Of a stretch of 64,000 nt of DNA, positions 8,417 to 17,481 are shown piece by piece. A model generated the notes under the pieces. The model saw nothing but the letters and a program-made list of their open reading frames with translations. It was not told where the DNA came from and did not search any database. Position numbers and translations under genes: made by a program. Numbering within the stretch: position 1 is the first letter of the stretch; every line of letters starts with the position of its first letter. Origin of the DNA: Gibbsiella quercinecans (GTDB lineage: Bacteria; Pseudomonadota; Gammaproteobacteria; Enterobacterales; Enterobacteriaceae); contig NZ_CP014136.1 of assembly GCF_002291425.1 (NCBI RefSeq), forward strand, positions 1,674,001 to 1,738,000. Direction: 5' to 3'.

Positions 8417-8672
8417 AACCCGGCTATAAATGAGCGAAACACAATACTCCTTTATGGTTAAAAATGGATATATTTTAAGGGCATTTTTTTAATGGTGAGT
8501 AAATATTTCAAATTATTACATTTACCTCTAATAACGATTTGCGGGCAAATCATTATTGCCCATAGCGTTATATGTAACCCTAACCAATGCTAACCCGAAT
8601 TGACGCATTCTTAACCCTTGAACGCGCGCCGTTCGAAAGGACATATTAATCACTTACTATTGAGATATTACG

Positions 8673-9635
8673 GTGAGAAAAAAAATCTTTTATAGCCTGC
8701 TCGCCTGCTGCGCTTTTTTGCTGGCGAACAATGCGCACGCTTTCACCTGCCGAACCTCTGACGGCGGCGTTATTTCCCCAGGCGGGTCAACCACGCCGGT
8801 AAATGTCAGGGTGCGTATCGGCCCAAATCTTCAATACGGCAAAAACGAAATCGTCAACGTTAGCCAGGTCACCTGTACCAACGACGTCGCTTCATGGACG
8901 GACTACCTGAAAACCGACTCCTCGGCCCTGTCGCTCAACACCGCTCTATTTGGCAGTATTGGCTTTGGCGCAACCATTAACGGCACGGACTACACCGCGC
9001 CGGTTCCGGGCGGCATTAGTATCATGACGCTGACCAACAAGGCCTCGCAAACCGTGACCCTGCGCGTATATATCGTGCTGAACAAGGCACCCACGCGGGA
9101 TATCAAAATCAGCCAAGGCGATATCATTGGGCAAATCAACTTTGTGCAAACCAATGACCGGGCCGGCTGCCCGCAGTGCGGCCCTTATCGCTGGCAGTTG
9201 ATCGCCGATAACGATGCCTACTTCGTTACCACCAGTTGCACGATCAACAATAACCAGCAAATCAACGTCGATTTTAACCAGATCCGGCAGGATTACCTGA
9301 CCCAGACGATCGCCGACGCCCAGATTAAACAAGACAAGGCGCTGACCTATCAGTGCGAGGATCTCACCGCCACGCAGGATGTGCAGATCCGCCTGGTCAG
9401 CGATGCGGCGCCGTTTTCATCCAGCTATATCAAAACCACCAATGCGAACGTCGGCGTCGCCCTGGTCTATAACAATCAGGTGATTAGCCCCAACAACACC
9501 TTCAGCACCCGTGTCACCAATGGCGTCGGCAACGATACCGTGACCTTTGTCCCGGTGAAAAACAATGTCGCTTACAGCGACATCGCAACAGGTCCGTTTA
9601 CCGGATCGGCAACGCTGATTTTCAGCGCACCTTAA
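8673..9635 (+). CDS. FimH-like two-domain tip adhesin
   Basis: 320 residues. The signal peptide ends NNAHA and the mature protein starts FTCRTSDGGVISPGG, strikingly like the FimH lectin domain (FACKTANGTAIPIGG). Further FimH-like features are the second Cys (VTCTND), a VALYL-like strand (TLRVYIVLNK) and KISQGDIIGQINFVQTN, near FimH KAGSLIAVLILRQTN. Cys residues in CPQC are extra. From about residue 185 the pilin domain follows (TTSCTINNNQ ... LTYQCEDL), ending GSATLIFSAP. The start is GTG with a weak ribosome site. The preceding 256 bases hold no convincing gene. Unlike fim operons, the adhesin is on the opposite strand to the usher. Ligand unknown; mannose is only a guess. Confidence 0.82.
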   Translation: MRKKIFYSLLACCAFLLANNAHAFTCRTSDGGVISPGGSTTPVNVRVRIGPNLQYGKNEIVNVSQVTCTNDVASWTDYLKTDSSALSLNTALFGSIGFGATINGTDYTAPVPGGISIMTLTNKASQTVTLRVYIVLNKAPTRDIKISQGDIIGQINFVQTNDRAGCPQCGPYRWQLIADNDAYFVTTSCTINNNQQINVDFNQIRQDYLTQTIADAQIKQDKALTYQCEDLTATQDVQIRLVSDAAPFSSSYIKTTNANVGVALVYNNQVISPNNTFSTRVTNGVGNDTVTFVPVKNNVAYSDIATGPFTGSATLIFSAP

Positions 9636-9648
9636 GCCAGGGGGAGAT

Positions 9649-10149
9649 ATGTTCAACAGTGGCCGCAGGTTATTCTATTTTTTGTTCGTCTCTGTGCCTT
9701 TTTCCAGCGTTGCCGTGGCGGCTGATAATCAGGGCACGCCGATTGTCATATCAGGCACCGTGGTGGCGCCGCCGCCTTGCGTGATTAATGAAGATCGCAC
9801 CATCGACGTGGAATTCGGCACTGTTGGGGTCAATAAAATCGATGGCAACCGTTACATGCAACGGCTGAATTACACGGTGAAATGTGAATTTCTGGACAGC
9901 AGTAAACAGCTGCAGATGAAAATCGTCGGTAGCGTGACCTCGTTTGATGCATCGGCAATCACCACCAACGTGACGGGGCTGGGCATCCGGCTGTTAGCTA
10001 ATGGGAACGCCCTGACCATCAATTCCCCCTTTAATATTGATTACACCAATCTGCCCGCGCTGGACGCGGTGCCGGTGAAAAGCACCACCGCCACCCTGGC
10101 CGAAGGGGAGTTCACCAGCGGCGCCACCATGCTGGTGGACTATTTTTAA
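9649..10149 (+). CDS. Fimbrial minor pilin / tip adaptor
   Basis: 166 residues: a signal peptide to about residue 25 (VAVAADNQG), then pilin motifs ISGTVVAPPPCVINEDRTIDVEFG with a second Cys in YTVKCEFL, and the C-terminal strand FTSGATMLVDYF. AGGGGGAG sits just before the ATG, and the gene starts 13 bp after the adhesin, so the two are co-transcribed. The PPPCVIN / VEFG pattern matches MrpG/PapK-type adaptors that join the adhesin to the fibre. It has no chaperone or usher of its own and presumably uses those of the minus-strand operon. Confidence 0.85.
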   Translation: MFNSGRRLFYFLFVSVPFSSVAVAADNQGTPIVISGTVVAPPPCVINEDRTIDVEFGTVGVNKIDGNRYMQRLNYTVKCEFLDSSKQLQMKIVGSVTSFDASAITTNVTGLGIRLLANGNALTINSPFNIDYTNLPALDAVPVKSTTATLAEGEFTSGATMLVDYF

Positions 10150-10168
10150 CCCACGGTTTTGCCCCATT

Positions 10169-10198
10169 CCCGGCCGCAGGTATCGTCAGGCGGCCGGG
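10169..10198 (+). terminator. Likely terminator after adhesin-pilin pair
   Basis: Perfect 9-bp arms CCCGGCCGC and GCGGCCGGG with a 12-base loop lie 20 bases after the pilin stop. The following sequence is only mildly T-rich, so strength is uncertain. Confidence 0.5.
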
Positions 10199-10546
10199 TT
10201 GTCTACCGCCACGCTTCACTTCCCCATTTGATGGCGTGCACACTTTTTCGCCTTCAAATGGTGCACATCCCCCAGATTAGCGCACTGCCATAGGGGAACC
10301 CACGCAGCCAAACGACACGGTATCTTGCTCAACGGCACCGTTAAGCTCGCCTTTCTGCCCTATCGCCCAGCCACCAGCATGCAAAAATAAAGCAGGCCAC
10401 GCCGCCGGTTTCTTTTTTTTAGAAAGCTGGAAGCGAAAATCAGTAAGGATTTCCGCCGGCGATTGGCGCAACTCTTGCACCCTTCTGTTCCCTCAGTTCT
10501 ATGCACCCTTTTAATTCTTTCATCATTTAATCGTATGGAGAATGGC
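10199..10546 (+). promoter_or_regulatory. Sigma54-type control region of the peptide transporter
   Basis: A gene-free 350-bp region. TGGCGCAACTCTTGCA at 10464-10479 fits the RpoN consensus TGGCACGN4TTGCW, with GG and GC 12 bp apart, about 68 bp before the first transporter ATG. Some 210-245 bp upstream of it are GTGCAC and TGGTGCA half-sites resembling NtrC arms, but no complete 17-bp NtrC site is seen. Nitrogen-dependent control of peptide uptake is the inference. Confidence 0.55.
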
Positions 10547-12079
10547 ATGACGTATTCCCTGGCAAGACTGATACAAAAAAGCGCTTTATTTGCATTGGTA
10601 ATTGGATACGCCGCGTCCAGCTATGCGGGGAAAGCGAATGATACCCTGGTGTATGCTTCGGATAATGAGGTTGAGAACGTCAGCCCATACCACAATAACC
10701 TGCGCGAAGGCGTGATCATCACGCACCTTGTGTGGGATACGCTGATTTTCCGCGATCCGAAAACCGGGGAATACAAACCGGAGCTCGCCACCGACTGGAA
10801 GTGGGAATCGCCGGTGACGCTGCTGATTCATTTGCGCAAAGGGATTAAATTCCATAACGGCGACGATTTCACCGCCGACGACGTGGTTTATACCTTCAAC
10901 CACATCGCCGGCGACAACACCGGTTCCGTTATGCCGCAGAGCGTCAACTGGATCCAGACAACGGAAAAAGTCGATGACTACACGGTAAAACTGCATCTGC
11001 ACAAACCGTTCCCGGCGGCATTGGAATATCTTTCCGGGCCGACGCCAATCTACCCGGCCAACTATTTCCAGCGTGTGAAACTGGCTGGCTTCAGCAAAGC
11101 GCCTATCGGCACCGGCCCTTACAAGATTACGCAGGTCACGCCGGGCCAGGGCATCAACATGGAAAAGAACCCGGACTATTTTGCACAAAGCCCCGTCGGG
11201 CAACCGAAGATCGGCAAACTGCAGTTTGTAGTGATTCGGGATCCGGAAACCCGGCTGGCGCAGTTGATGACCGGCCAGGTGGACTGGATCTGGCGGGTGC
11301 CGGCCGATCAGCTCACCATGCTGGAAACCATGCCGAACGTCACGGTTAAAAGCGGCGAAACCATGCGCATCGGCTTTCTGGCGCTGAATCCGCAGGCCAA
11401 AGGCCCGGGGGGCGAACCCTTTAAAGACGTGCGCGTGCGCCAGGCGGTGAACTACGCCATCAACCGTGAGGGCATGGTCAAAAACCTGGTGCGCGGCGGC
11501 AGCCAGCCGGTTTATTCCGCCTGCTTCCATACCCAAACCGCCTGCGACACCAGCAAGGTGGTGAAGTATCAATACGATCCGGAAAAAGCCAAGAAACTGT
11601 TGGCGGAAGCCGGCTACCCCAACGGCTTTGATACCGATATCTGGGCCTACCGCGAGCGCGACTATGCCGAAGCGATCATCGGCGATCTGCGCAAAGTCGG
11701 GATCCGCGCCCGTTTGCACTACGTCCAGTATTCCGTACTGGCCGCCGATCTGATTTCCGGCAAGGCGCCAATGGCCATCCGCACCTGGGGATCGTTCTCG
11801 ATCAACGACGCCTCCGCCTTTACCTCACCGTACTTCGGCGGCAAAGGCGACGACATCTGGAAAGATCAGCAGGTGACCAGCACGCTGGCCAAAGCCGACG
11901 AAACCATCGACGCCCAACAGCGCAGCGCATTGTACGCAGACGCGCTGGGCAGGATCTCGTCGCAGGCTTATCTGGCGCCGCTGTTCTCCTATTCGACGAA
12001 CTATGCCTTCACCGCTGATTTGAATTTTGACGATTGGCCGGATGAGCTGCCGCGCTTTGCAATGGCCAGTTGGAAATAA
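10547..12079 (+). CDS. Peptide ABC transporter periplasmic binding protein (SBP_bac_5 / DppA type)
   Basis: 510 residues. The signal peptide (MTYSLARLIQKSALFALVIGYAASSYAG) is followed by TLVYASDNEVENVSPYHNN and the family motifs VWDTLIFRDPKTGEYKPELATDW, LRKGIKFHNGDDFTADDVVYTFNH and DVRVRQAVNYAIN. It binds peptides or similar ligands in the periplasm and passes them to the two permeases encoded next. The ATG at 10547 has GGAG at good distance; earlier open codons lack signal character. First gene of a five-gene dpp/opp-like transporter set placed with an M20 peptidase, so the ligand is probably a short or modified peptide; identity cannot be read from sequence. Confidence 0.92.
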   Translation: MTYSLARLIQKSALFALVIGYAASSYAGKANDTLVYASDNEVENVSPYHNNLREGVIITHLVWDTLIFRDPKTGEYKPELATDWKWESPVTLLIHLRKGIKFHNGDDFTADDVVYTFNHIAGDNTGSVMPQSVNWIQTTEKVDDYTVKLHLHKPFPAALEYLSGPTPIYPANYFQRVKLAGFSKAPIGTGPYKITQVTPGQGINMEKNPDYFAQSPVGQPKIGKLQFVVIRDPETRLAQLMTGQVDWIWRVPADQLTMLETMPNVTVKSGETMRIGFLALNPQAKGPGGEPFKDVRVRQAVNYAINREGMVKNLVRGGSQPVYSACFHTQTACDTSKVVKYQYDPEKAKKLLAEAGYPNGFDTDIWAYRERDYAEAIIGDLRKVGIRARLHYVQYSVLAADLISGKAPMAIRTWGSFSINDASAFTSPYFGGKGDDIWKDQQVTSTLAKADETIDAQQRSALYADALGRISSQAYLAPLFSYSTNYAFTADLNFDDWPDELPRFAMASWK

Positions 12080-12139
12080 ATCGCGCAGGGGGCGCCGCCG
12101 GTTTCCCCCCGCCACGTTGGCAATAATCAGGAACAGCTC

Positions 12140-13057
12140 ATGGTTATTTATATCTTACATCGGCTTCTCGTGGCGCTGGCGGTGCTGTTCACCGTCGCCG
12201 TCGTCAGCTTTTCGCTGTTGCACCTTTCCGGCGATTTGGCCGCGGCGATCGCCGGGCCGGACGCCTCGGCCGAAGTGGTTGCCCGCATCCGCGTGCAATA
12301 CGGGCTGGATCAACCGCTGTACACCCAGTTTCTGCACTGGCTGTGGGGAGCGCTGCACCTGGATTTCGGACGCTCTTTCTATTTTGAAAACACCGTGATG
12401 GAGCTGATCGGCCAGCGGATGCCAATCACCCTGAACCTCGGCGTGCTTTCGCTGGGCATCGCCTTGCTGGTAGCCATTCCGCTTGGCGTGCTGGCGGCGG
12501 TTTTCCGCGATAGCTGGATCGACCGCTGCTCGATTTTCATCGCGGTTATCGGCCAGGCCATGCCGAACTTCTGGTTTGCGCTGATTTTGATTCTGATTTT
12601 CGCCGTCGAGCTGAAATGGCTGCCGGTCGCCGGCAACGGCAGTTGGCAAAACTTTGTGTTGCCCGCCATCGCCCTCGGCTACTACGCCATGCCGTCGCTG
12701 ATGCGCCTGACCCGCTCCGGCATGCTGGATGTGCTGGGTTCGGACTATATCCGCACCGCCAAAGCCAAAGGGCTTAGTGCGTTTCAGGTGATCGTCAAAC
12801 ACGGCCTGCGCAACGCCATTATCCCAGTGGTGGCGCTGGCGACGGTCGAGCTGGGCTTTATGCTCGGCGGCTCGGTGGTGATCGAATCCGTTTTTGCCCT
12901 GCAGGGGTTGGGCCAGCTGGCCTGGGATTCCATCTCGCGCAACGATTTTCCTGTGGTACAGGCCATCGTGCTGATTATTGCCGTGTTCTACATCGGGCTG
13001 ACGTTTATAGCCGATGTGCTCAATGCGGCGCTGGATCCACGTCTACGGACCAAATAA
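12140..13057 (+). CDS. Peptide ABC transporter permease (DppB-like)
   Basis: 305 residues with about six transmembrane helices. The N-terminal segment MVIYILHRLLVALAVLFTVAVVSFSLLHLSGD is typical of DppB/OppB. The EAA loop, DYIRTAKAKGLSAFQVIVKHGLRNAIIPV, carries the conserved A-x-A-K-G-L contact with the ATPase. It forms half of the inner-membrane channel with the next gene. The gap after the binding-protein gene is 60 bp and contains a G/C-rich imperfect hairpin that may attenuate. Confidence 0.94.
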   Translation: MVIYILHRLLVALAVLFTVAVVSFSLLHLSGDLAAAIAGPDASAEVVARIRVQYGLDQPLYTQFLHWLWGALHLDFGRSFYFENTVMELIGQRMPITLNLGVLSLGIALLVAIPLGVLAAVFRDSWIDRCSIFIAVIGQAMPNFWFALILILIFAVELKWLPVAGNGSWQNFVLPAIALGYYAMPSLMRLTRSGMLDVLGSDYIRTAKAKGLSAFQVIVKHGLRNAIIPVVALATVELGFMLGGSVVIESVFALQGLGQLAWDSISRNDFPVVQAIVLIIAVFYIGLTFIADVLNAALDPRLRTK

Positions 13058-13067
13058 AGGGGCGGCC

Positions 13068-14003
13068 ATGAAAACCTCGTTATCTCTCTCTTCCGCGCCA
13101 CTCGGCAATACGCCGGCGGCCGATCCCGGCTCGCTGTTGCCGGAACCCACCGCCTGGCGCAAATGGTTGGGAAAAATCTTCGGCCATCGCAGTATGACGA
13201 TCGGCCTGGTGATCCTGGGGGTGATTGTCATCGCCGCGATTCTGGCGCCGCTCATCAGCCCGCACGATCCCTACGCGCAAGATATCAGCCAACGGTTGAT
13301 CCCACCGGTCTGGCAGGAAAGAGGCAGCTGGGAACATATTCTCGGCACCGACAAACTGGGGCGTGACTACCTAAGCCGCCTGCTATACGGCGCGCAGGTT
13401 TCGTTGATCATCGGCCTGGTTTCCGTGCTGGTGGCCGGCGGCATCGGCATAACACTCGGGGTACTGGCCGGCTACTTCGGCGGCCGGGTGGATGCCGTGG
13501 TCAGCTATATCCTGACCGTGCGCCTGTCCATGCCGGTGATCCTGGTGGCCCTGGCGACGGCCTCGCTGATGGGCGGCTCGGTGAAAGTGGTGATCCTGCT
13601 GTTGGGGCTATTATTGTGGGATCGTTTTCTGATCGTCTCGCGCTCCGTCACCCGCCAACTGCGCGAAGCGGAGTTTATCGCCGCCGCCCAAACGCTCGGC
13701 GCCTCTTCGCTGTTCATCATGCTGCGCGAGATCCTGCCCAACCTGCTCGGGCCGCTGACCGTCGTCGCCACGCTTGAAATCGCCCATGCCATTTTGCTGG
13801 AGGCCACGCTGTCCTTTTTAGGGCTTGGCGTGCAGCCGCCGATGCCGTCCTGGGGGCTGATGATCGCCGAAGGCAAAGCCTACATGTTCTTTATGCCGTG
13901 GGTGATTTTGATCCCCGGCTGCGCGCTCGCCATCCTGGTGTTGGGCATCAATCTGGTGGGGGACGGCCTGCGCGACATCACCGCGCTGGACGGACGTAAC
14001 TGA
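13068..14003 (+). CDS. Peptide ABC transporter permease (DppC-like)
   Basis: 311 residues. A cytoplasmic N-terminus (WRKWLGKIFGHRSMTIGLVIL) precedes the first helix, as in DppC/OppC. The OppC_N motif PHDPYAQDISQRL and GTDKLGRDYLSRLLYGAQVSL follow, then the EAA loop REAEFIAAAQTLGASSLFIMLREILPN. The ATG at 13068 starts 10 bp after the previous stop. It pairs with the DppB-like protein to form the channel. Confidence 0.94.
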   Translation: MKTSLSLSSAPLGNTPAADPGSLLPEPTAWRKWLGKIFGHRSMTIGLVILGVIVIAAILAPLISPHDPYAQDISQRLIPPVWQERGSWEHILGTDKLGRDYLSRLLYGAQVSLIIGLVSVLVAGGIGITLGVLAGYFGGRVDAVVSYILTVRLSMPVILVALATASLMGGSVKVVILLLGLLLWDRFLIVSRSVTRQLREAEFIAAAQTLGASSLFIMLREILPNLLGPLTVVATLEIAHAILLEATLSFLGLGVQPPMPSWGLMIAEGKAYMFFMPWVILIPGCALAILVLGINLVGDGLRDITALDGRN

Positions 14004-14014
14004 GGAAAAACGCC

Positions 14015-15007
14015 ATGAATAATGACATGTTGCTCGATGTTAAAGGGCTGAAGGTGGACATTCCAACCGCGCGCGGGATGCTACACGCGGTGCGCGGCAT
14101 CGACTTTTCCGTGCGGCGTGGCGAAATGCTGTGCCTGGTGGGCGAATCCGGCTGCGGTAAATCCATGACTTCGCTGGCATTGATGGATCTTCTGCCGGCG
14201 AAGGCCATCAGAACGGCGGAGCGGATGCAGTTCAAGGGCGCGGAACTGCAAACGCTGAAAAAGCGCGAAATCGCAGCGTTACGCGGCGATCAGATGTCGA
14301 TGATTTTCCAGGAGCCGATGACGTCGCTGAATCCCTCTTTTACGCTGGGCAATCAGCTATGCGAAACCCTGCGCGCACATCGGAAAGTGTCGCACGCGGT
14401 TGCCCGCGATCGCGCGGTTTACCTGATGGAACGGGTTGGCATCCCGATGGCGGCCGATCGCCTGAACCAATATCCCCACCAGCTCTCCGGCGGCCTGCGC
14501 CAGCGCATCATGATCGCCATGGCCCTGATGTGCGAGCCGGATCTGATCATCGCCGATGAGCCCACCACCGCGCTGGACGTGACGATCCAGGCGCAGATCC
14601 TGCGCATGCTGCGCGAACTGCAGCAGGAAATGGGCACCGCCATTATTTTCATTACGCACGATCTGGGCGTTGTGGCGCGGATCGCCGATCGGGTCGCCGT
14701 TATGTACGCCGGCCAAATCGTGGAAACCGGCTCGGTGATGACGCTCTTCAACCAACCGCGCCACCCGTATACCCGCGGCCTGCTTGACTGCATTCCCATT
14801 CAGGGGAAAACCGTGCCGGGGCAACCGTTGCGGGCGATCCCCGGCGTCGTGCCCAGCCTGATCGGCGCCCAACGCGGCTGCGCATTCAGTAACCGCTGCG
14901 GGCAATGCAGCACCGCCTGCAGCCAGGAAACGACGCCCTATGTCAATGTTAGCGCGCACCATGCGGTGCGCTGCGTTCAGGTGGCCCGCGAACTGGAGGG
15001 AATATGA
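14015..15007 (+). CDS. Peptide ABC transporter ATPase (DppD-like)
   Basis: 330 residues. Walker A GESGCGKS, signature LSGGLRQR (Gly-Leu in place of the more usual GQ), Walker [13 protein letters not shown] and the His switch THD are all present. The C-terminal oligopeptide HPY region is present ([12 protein letters not shown] and a Cys-rich tail [16 protein letters not shown], which in DppD homologues can bind an iron-sulfur cluster). GAGGAAAAACGCC precedes the ATG. It works as a heterodimer with the next gene. Confidence 0.94.
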   Translation: MNNDMLLDVKGLKVDIPTARGMLHAVRGIDFSVRRGEMLCLVGESGCGKSMTSLALMDLLPAKAIRTAERMQFKGAELQTLKKREIAALRGDQMSMIFQEPMTSLNPSFTLGNQLCETLRAHRKVSHAVARDRAVYLMERVGIPMAADRLNQYPHQLSGGLRQRIMIAMALMCEPDLIIADEPTTALDVTIQAQILRMLRELQQEMGTAIIFITHDLGVVARIADRVAVMYAGQIVETGSVMTLFNQPRHPYTRGLLDCIPIQGKTVPGQPLRAIPGVVPSLIGAQRGCAFSNRCGQCSTACSQETTPYVNVSAHHAVRCVQVARELEGI

Positions 15008-15864
15008 ATACCACGATAATCCCTTCCGCGTTGCCGACCCACATCGCCGGCAACGAGGATATTGCGCTGGAGCTTTGCGCCCTGACGCAGGTCTATCGTC
15101 TGAACCGTGGGCTGTTCGCCCGCCCGGGCGAGATCCGGGCGGTCAATAACGTCTCCCTGCGGGTACGCCGGGGCGAAACCCTTGGCCTGGTCGGCGAATC
15201 CGGCTGCGGGAAAAGCACGCTGGCCAAAATGCTACTCGGGTTGCTGAAACCGACATCCGGCAACGTGCTGATCGAAGGCAAAGAAATCGACGCCACCAAT
15301 CGCAAAGCGATGGCCGCGCGCATCCAGCCGATCTTTCAAGACCCTTACTCGTCGCTGAACCCGCGCCGCACCATCGCAGACATTGTGGAAGTGGCCCTGC
15401 GGCTACATGGCATCGGCACGCCGGCGGAGCGCAAAGCCCGGGTAAAAGAGATGCTGGACGTGGTCGGTATGCCGGCGCGCACCCACGCCCAATACCCCAA
15501 CCAACTCTCCGGCGGCCAACGCCAACGGGTGGCGATCGCCCGGGCGCTGATTATGCGCCCCGACATCTTGATATGTGATGAACCGACATCCGCCCTGGAT
15601 GTTTCCGTCCAGGCGCAAATCCTGAACCTGCTGCTGGCGCTGAAAAAGGAGTTTGGCCTGACTTACCTGCTCATCAGCCACAACCTGTCGGTGGTGGAGC
15701 ACCTGGTCGATCACGTCGCGGTGATGCAAAAGGGCACGATTGTGGAACAGGGCACGCGCGAGCACATCTTCCACTCGGCGCAGCATCCCTACACCCGGAT
15801 GTTGCTGGCCTCGGTGCTCACACCGGAAGCCGCGCTGGGCATTCCGGACATTACGGCGCACTGA
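15004..15864 (+). CDS. Peptide ABC transporter ATPase (DppF-like)
   Basis: 286 residues, start overlapping the previous stop (ATGA), showing translational coupling. Walker [11 protein letters not shown]-loop FQDPYSSLNPR, signature LSGGQRQRV and Walker B ILICDEPTSALD are intact. It ends HPYTRMLLASV plus a short tail without the Cys-rich extension, slightly shorter than usual DppF (about 330). It completes the transporter. Confidence 0.93.
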   Translation: MNTTIIPSALPTHIAGNEDIALELCALTQVYRLNRGLFARPGEIRAVNNVSLRVRRGETLGLVGESGCGKSTLAKMLLGLLKPTSGNVLIEGKEIDATNRKAMAARIQPIFQDPYSSLNPRRTIADIVEVALRLHGIGTPAERKARVKEMLDVVGMPARTHAQYPNQLSGGQRQRVAIARALIMRPDILICDEPTSALDVSVQAQILNLLLALKKEFGLTYLLISHNLSVVEHLVDHVAVMQKGTIVEQGTREHIFHSAQHPYTRMLLASVLTPEAALGIPDITAH

Positions 15865-15929
15865 AACGGCCAGTGCCATTAGCGCAGTAAGACAAGCACT
15901 CATTATTTGATGTAGAGGACACACTGTAT

Positions 15930-17363
15930 ATGACGCGTGAAGAGACGATCCAGGCGACGATTGATGACTTTCAGTCAGGGAAATTCCGTGAGGTTTTGGC
16001 ACGCCGGGTAGCCTACCGCACGGTCAGTAAGGGCGGCGACCATGGGCCGGTGTTGCTGGCCTATTTGCAGGACGAAATGATCCCCACCCTACAGGGTATG
16101 GGGTTCGAATGCCTGATTGCAGCAAACCCGATCGCCGGCAAAAGCCCGTTCCTGCTGGCGCGGCGCATCGAGCCGGACGCGCAGCTGACGTTGCTAACCT
16201 ATGGCCACGGCGACGTGGTGCCGGGCAATGATGAACAATGGCGCGCCGGGATATCGCCCTGGGAAGTGACCGAAGACGGCAATACCTGGTACGGCCGCGG
16301 TACTGCGGATAATAAGGGGCAGCACAGCATAAACCTGGCGGCGCTGGAGCAAGTGCTGAAAGCGCGCAATAACCGCTTGGGCTATAACGTAAAAATCATT
16401 CTTGAGATGGGCGAAGAAGACGGTTCGCCAGGACTGGACGCCATCTGCCGGCAATACCGCGAGTGGCTGGCCGCCGATCTGTTTATCGCCTCCGACGGCC
16501 CGCGAATTACGGCGGCGCGCCCAACGCTGTTTTTAGGTTCCCGCGGGGTATTCAATTTTGAATTGGCGCTGAATCCGCGCCAGGGGTTCCACCACTCCGG
16601 CAACTGGGGTGGCCTGTTGAGCAACCCGGGGATCCGCCTGGCGCATGCGCTGGCGACCATGGTGGACGCCCACGGGCGGATCCTGGTGCCGGGCCTGCGC
16701 CCACCGGCGATTACCGCCACCATGCGGCAGATCCTGGCCGATATTGAGCTGGGCGGCGGCCCAACCGATCCGGCTATCGATCCGCAATGGGGGGAAAACG
16801 GCCTGACCGCGGCGGAAAAACTCTATAGCTGGAACACGCTGGACGTGCTGGCGTTTGTGACCGGCGATCCGGATAAACCAATGCACGCGATTCCGCCGGA
16901 AGCCCGGGCCCACTGCCATATGCGCTACGTGGTGGGCAGCGATGTCGACCAGTTTTCCCGGCATATCCGCAACCACCTGGACGCCAACGGCTTTGAAGAC
17001 GTAGAACTGGTTAACGCCGTCAGTAGTTATGAGGCTACCCGGCTTGATCCCAACGATCTGTGGGTGGAATGGGGGAAAGCGTCGATCGCCCAGTCGGTGG
17101 GCCTCAACGCCGCCGTGCTGCCCAATTTCGGCGGCGGATTACCCAACGCCTGCTTCTCACAAACGCTGGGGCTGCCGACGCTTTGGGTTCCCCACTCTTA
17201 CCCGGCCTGCGCGCAACATGCGCCGAATGAGCACATTCTGGCGGATGTGACGCTGGAAGCGCTGAAGATCATGACCGGCTTGTTCTGGGATCTGGCCGAG
17301 CAAGGCAGCAACATCGTCCGCCTGCGCGCCCGGCAGGAAAGCCCCCCGGTAGAGCGCGTATAG
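15930..17363 (+). CDS. M20-family metallopeptidase / amidohydrolase
   Basis: 477 residues. Zinc-ligand motifs of the ArgE/DapE/carboxypeptidase G2 clan are visible: YGHGDVVPG (His, Asp), GTADNKGQ (Asp), GEEDGSPG (Glu-Glu) and, near the end, a His in PNEHILAD. A lid/dimerisation domain occupies roughly residues 190-340. It has no signal peptide, so it acts in the cytoplasm. Lying 65 bp after the transporter with its own AGAGGA site, it probably hydrolyses the imported peptide or N-acyl amino acid. Confidence 0.88.
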   Translation: MTREETIQATIDDFQSGKFREVLARRVAYRTVSKGGDHGPVLLAYLQDEMIPTLQGMGFECLIAANPIAGKSPFLLARRIEPDAQLTLLTYGHGDVVPGNDEQWRAGISPWEVTEDGNTWYGRGTADNKGQHSINLAALEQVLKARNNRLGYNVKIILEMGEEDGSPGLDAICRQYREWLAADLFIASDGPRITAARPTLFLGSRGVFNFELALNPRQGFHHSGNWGGLLSNPGIRLAHALATMVDAHGRILVPGLRPPAITATMRQILADIELGGGPTDPAIDPQWGENGLTAAEKLYSWNTLDVLAFVTGDPDKPMHAIPPEARAHCHMRYVVGSDVDQFSRHIRNHLDANGFEDVELVNAVSSYEATRLDPNDLWVEWGKASIAQSVGLNAAVLPNFGGGLPNACFSQTLGLPTLWVPHSYPACAQHAPNEHILADVTLEALKIMTGLFWDLAEQGSNIVRLRARQESPPVERV

Positions 17364-17481
17364 CCCGCGCCAGGCACGGGGCATTCACCGGATGTGCGGG
17401 ATGTACGTATGCGCCTGCTCTCATTTAAGATGGAAACTATCGCCGCCAGGCAGACGTGGGCGGCGATAACAGGAAGAGAAG

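Noticed and set aside
8491-8592. 33-codon signal-peptide-like frame (MVSKYFKLLHLPL...) before the adhesin
   Set aside because: Ribosome site is 14 bases away and weak, and the frame ends at once; it could be a vestige of a pilin gene but there is nothing more to support it.
10586-11719. 377-codon open frame antisense to the peptide-binding protein
   Set aside because: Complementary-strand shadow of a clear SBP_bac_5 gene with no domain and no start signal of its own.
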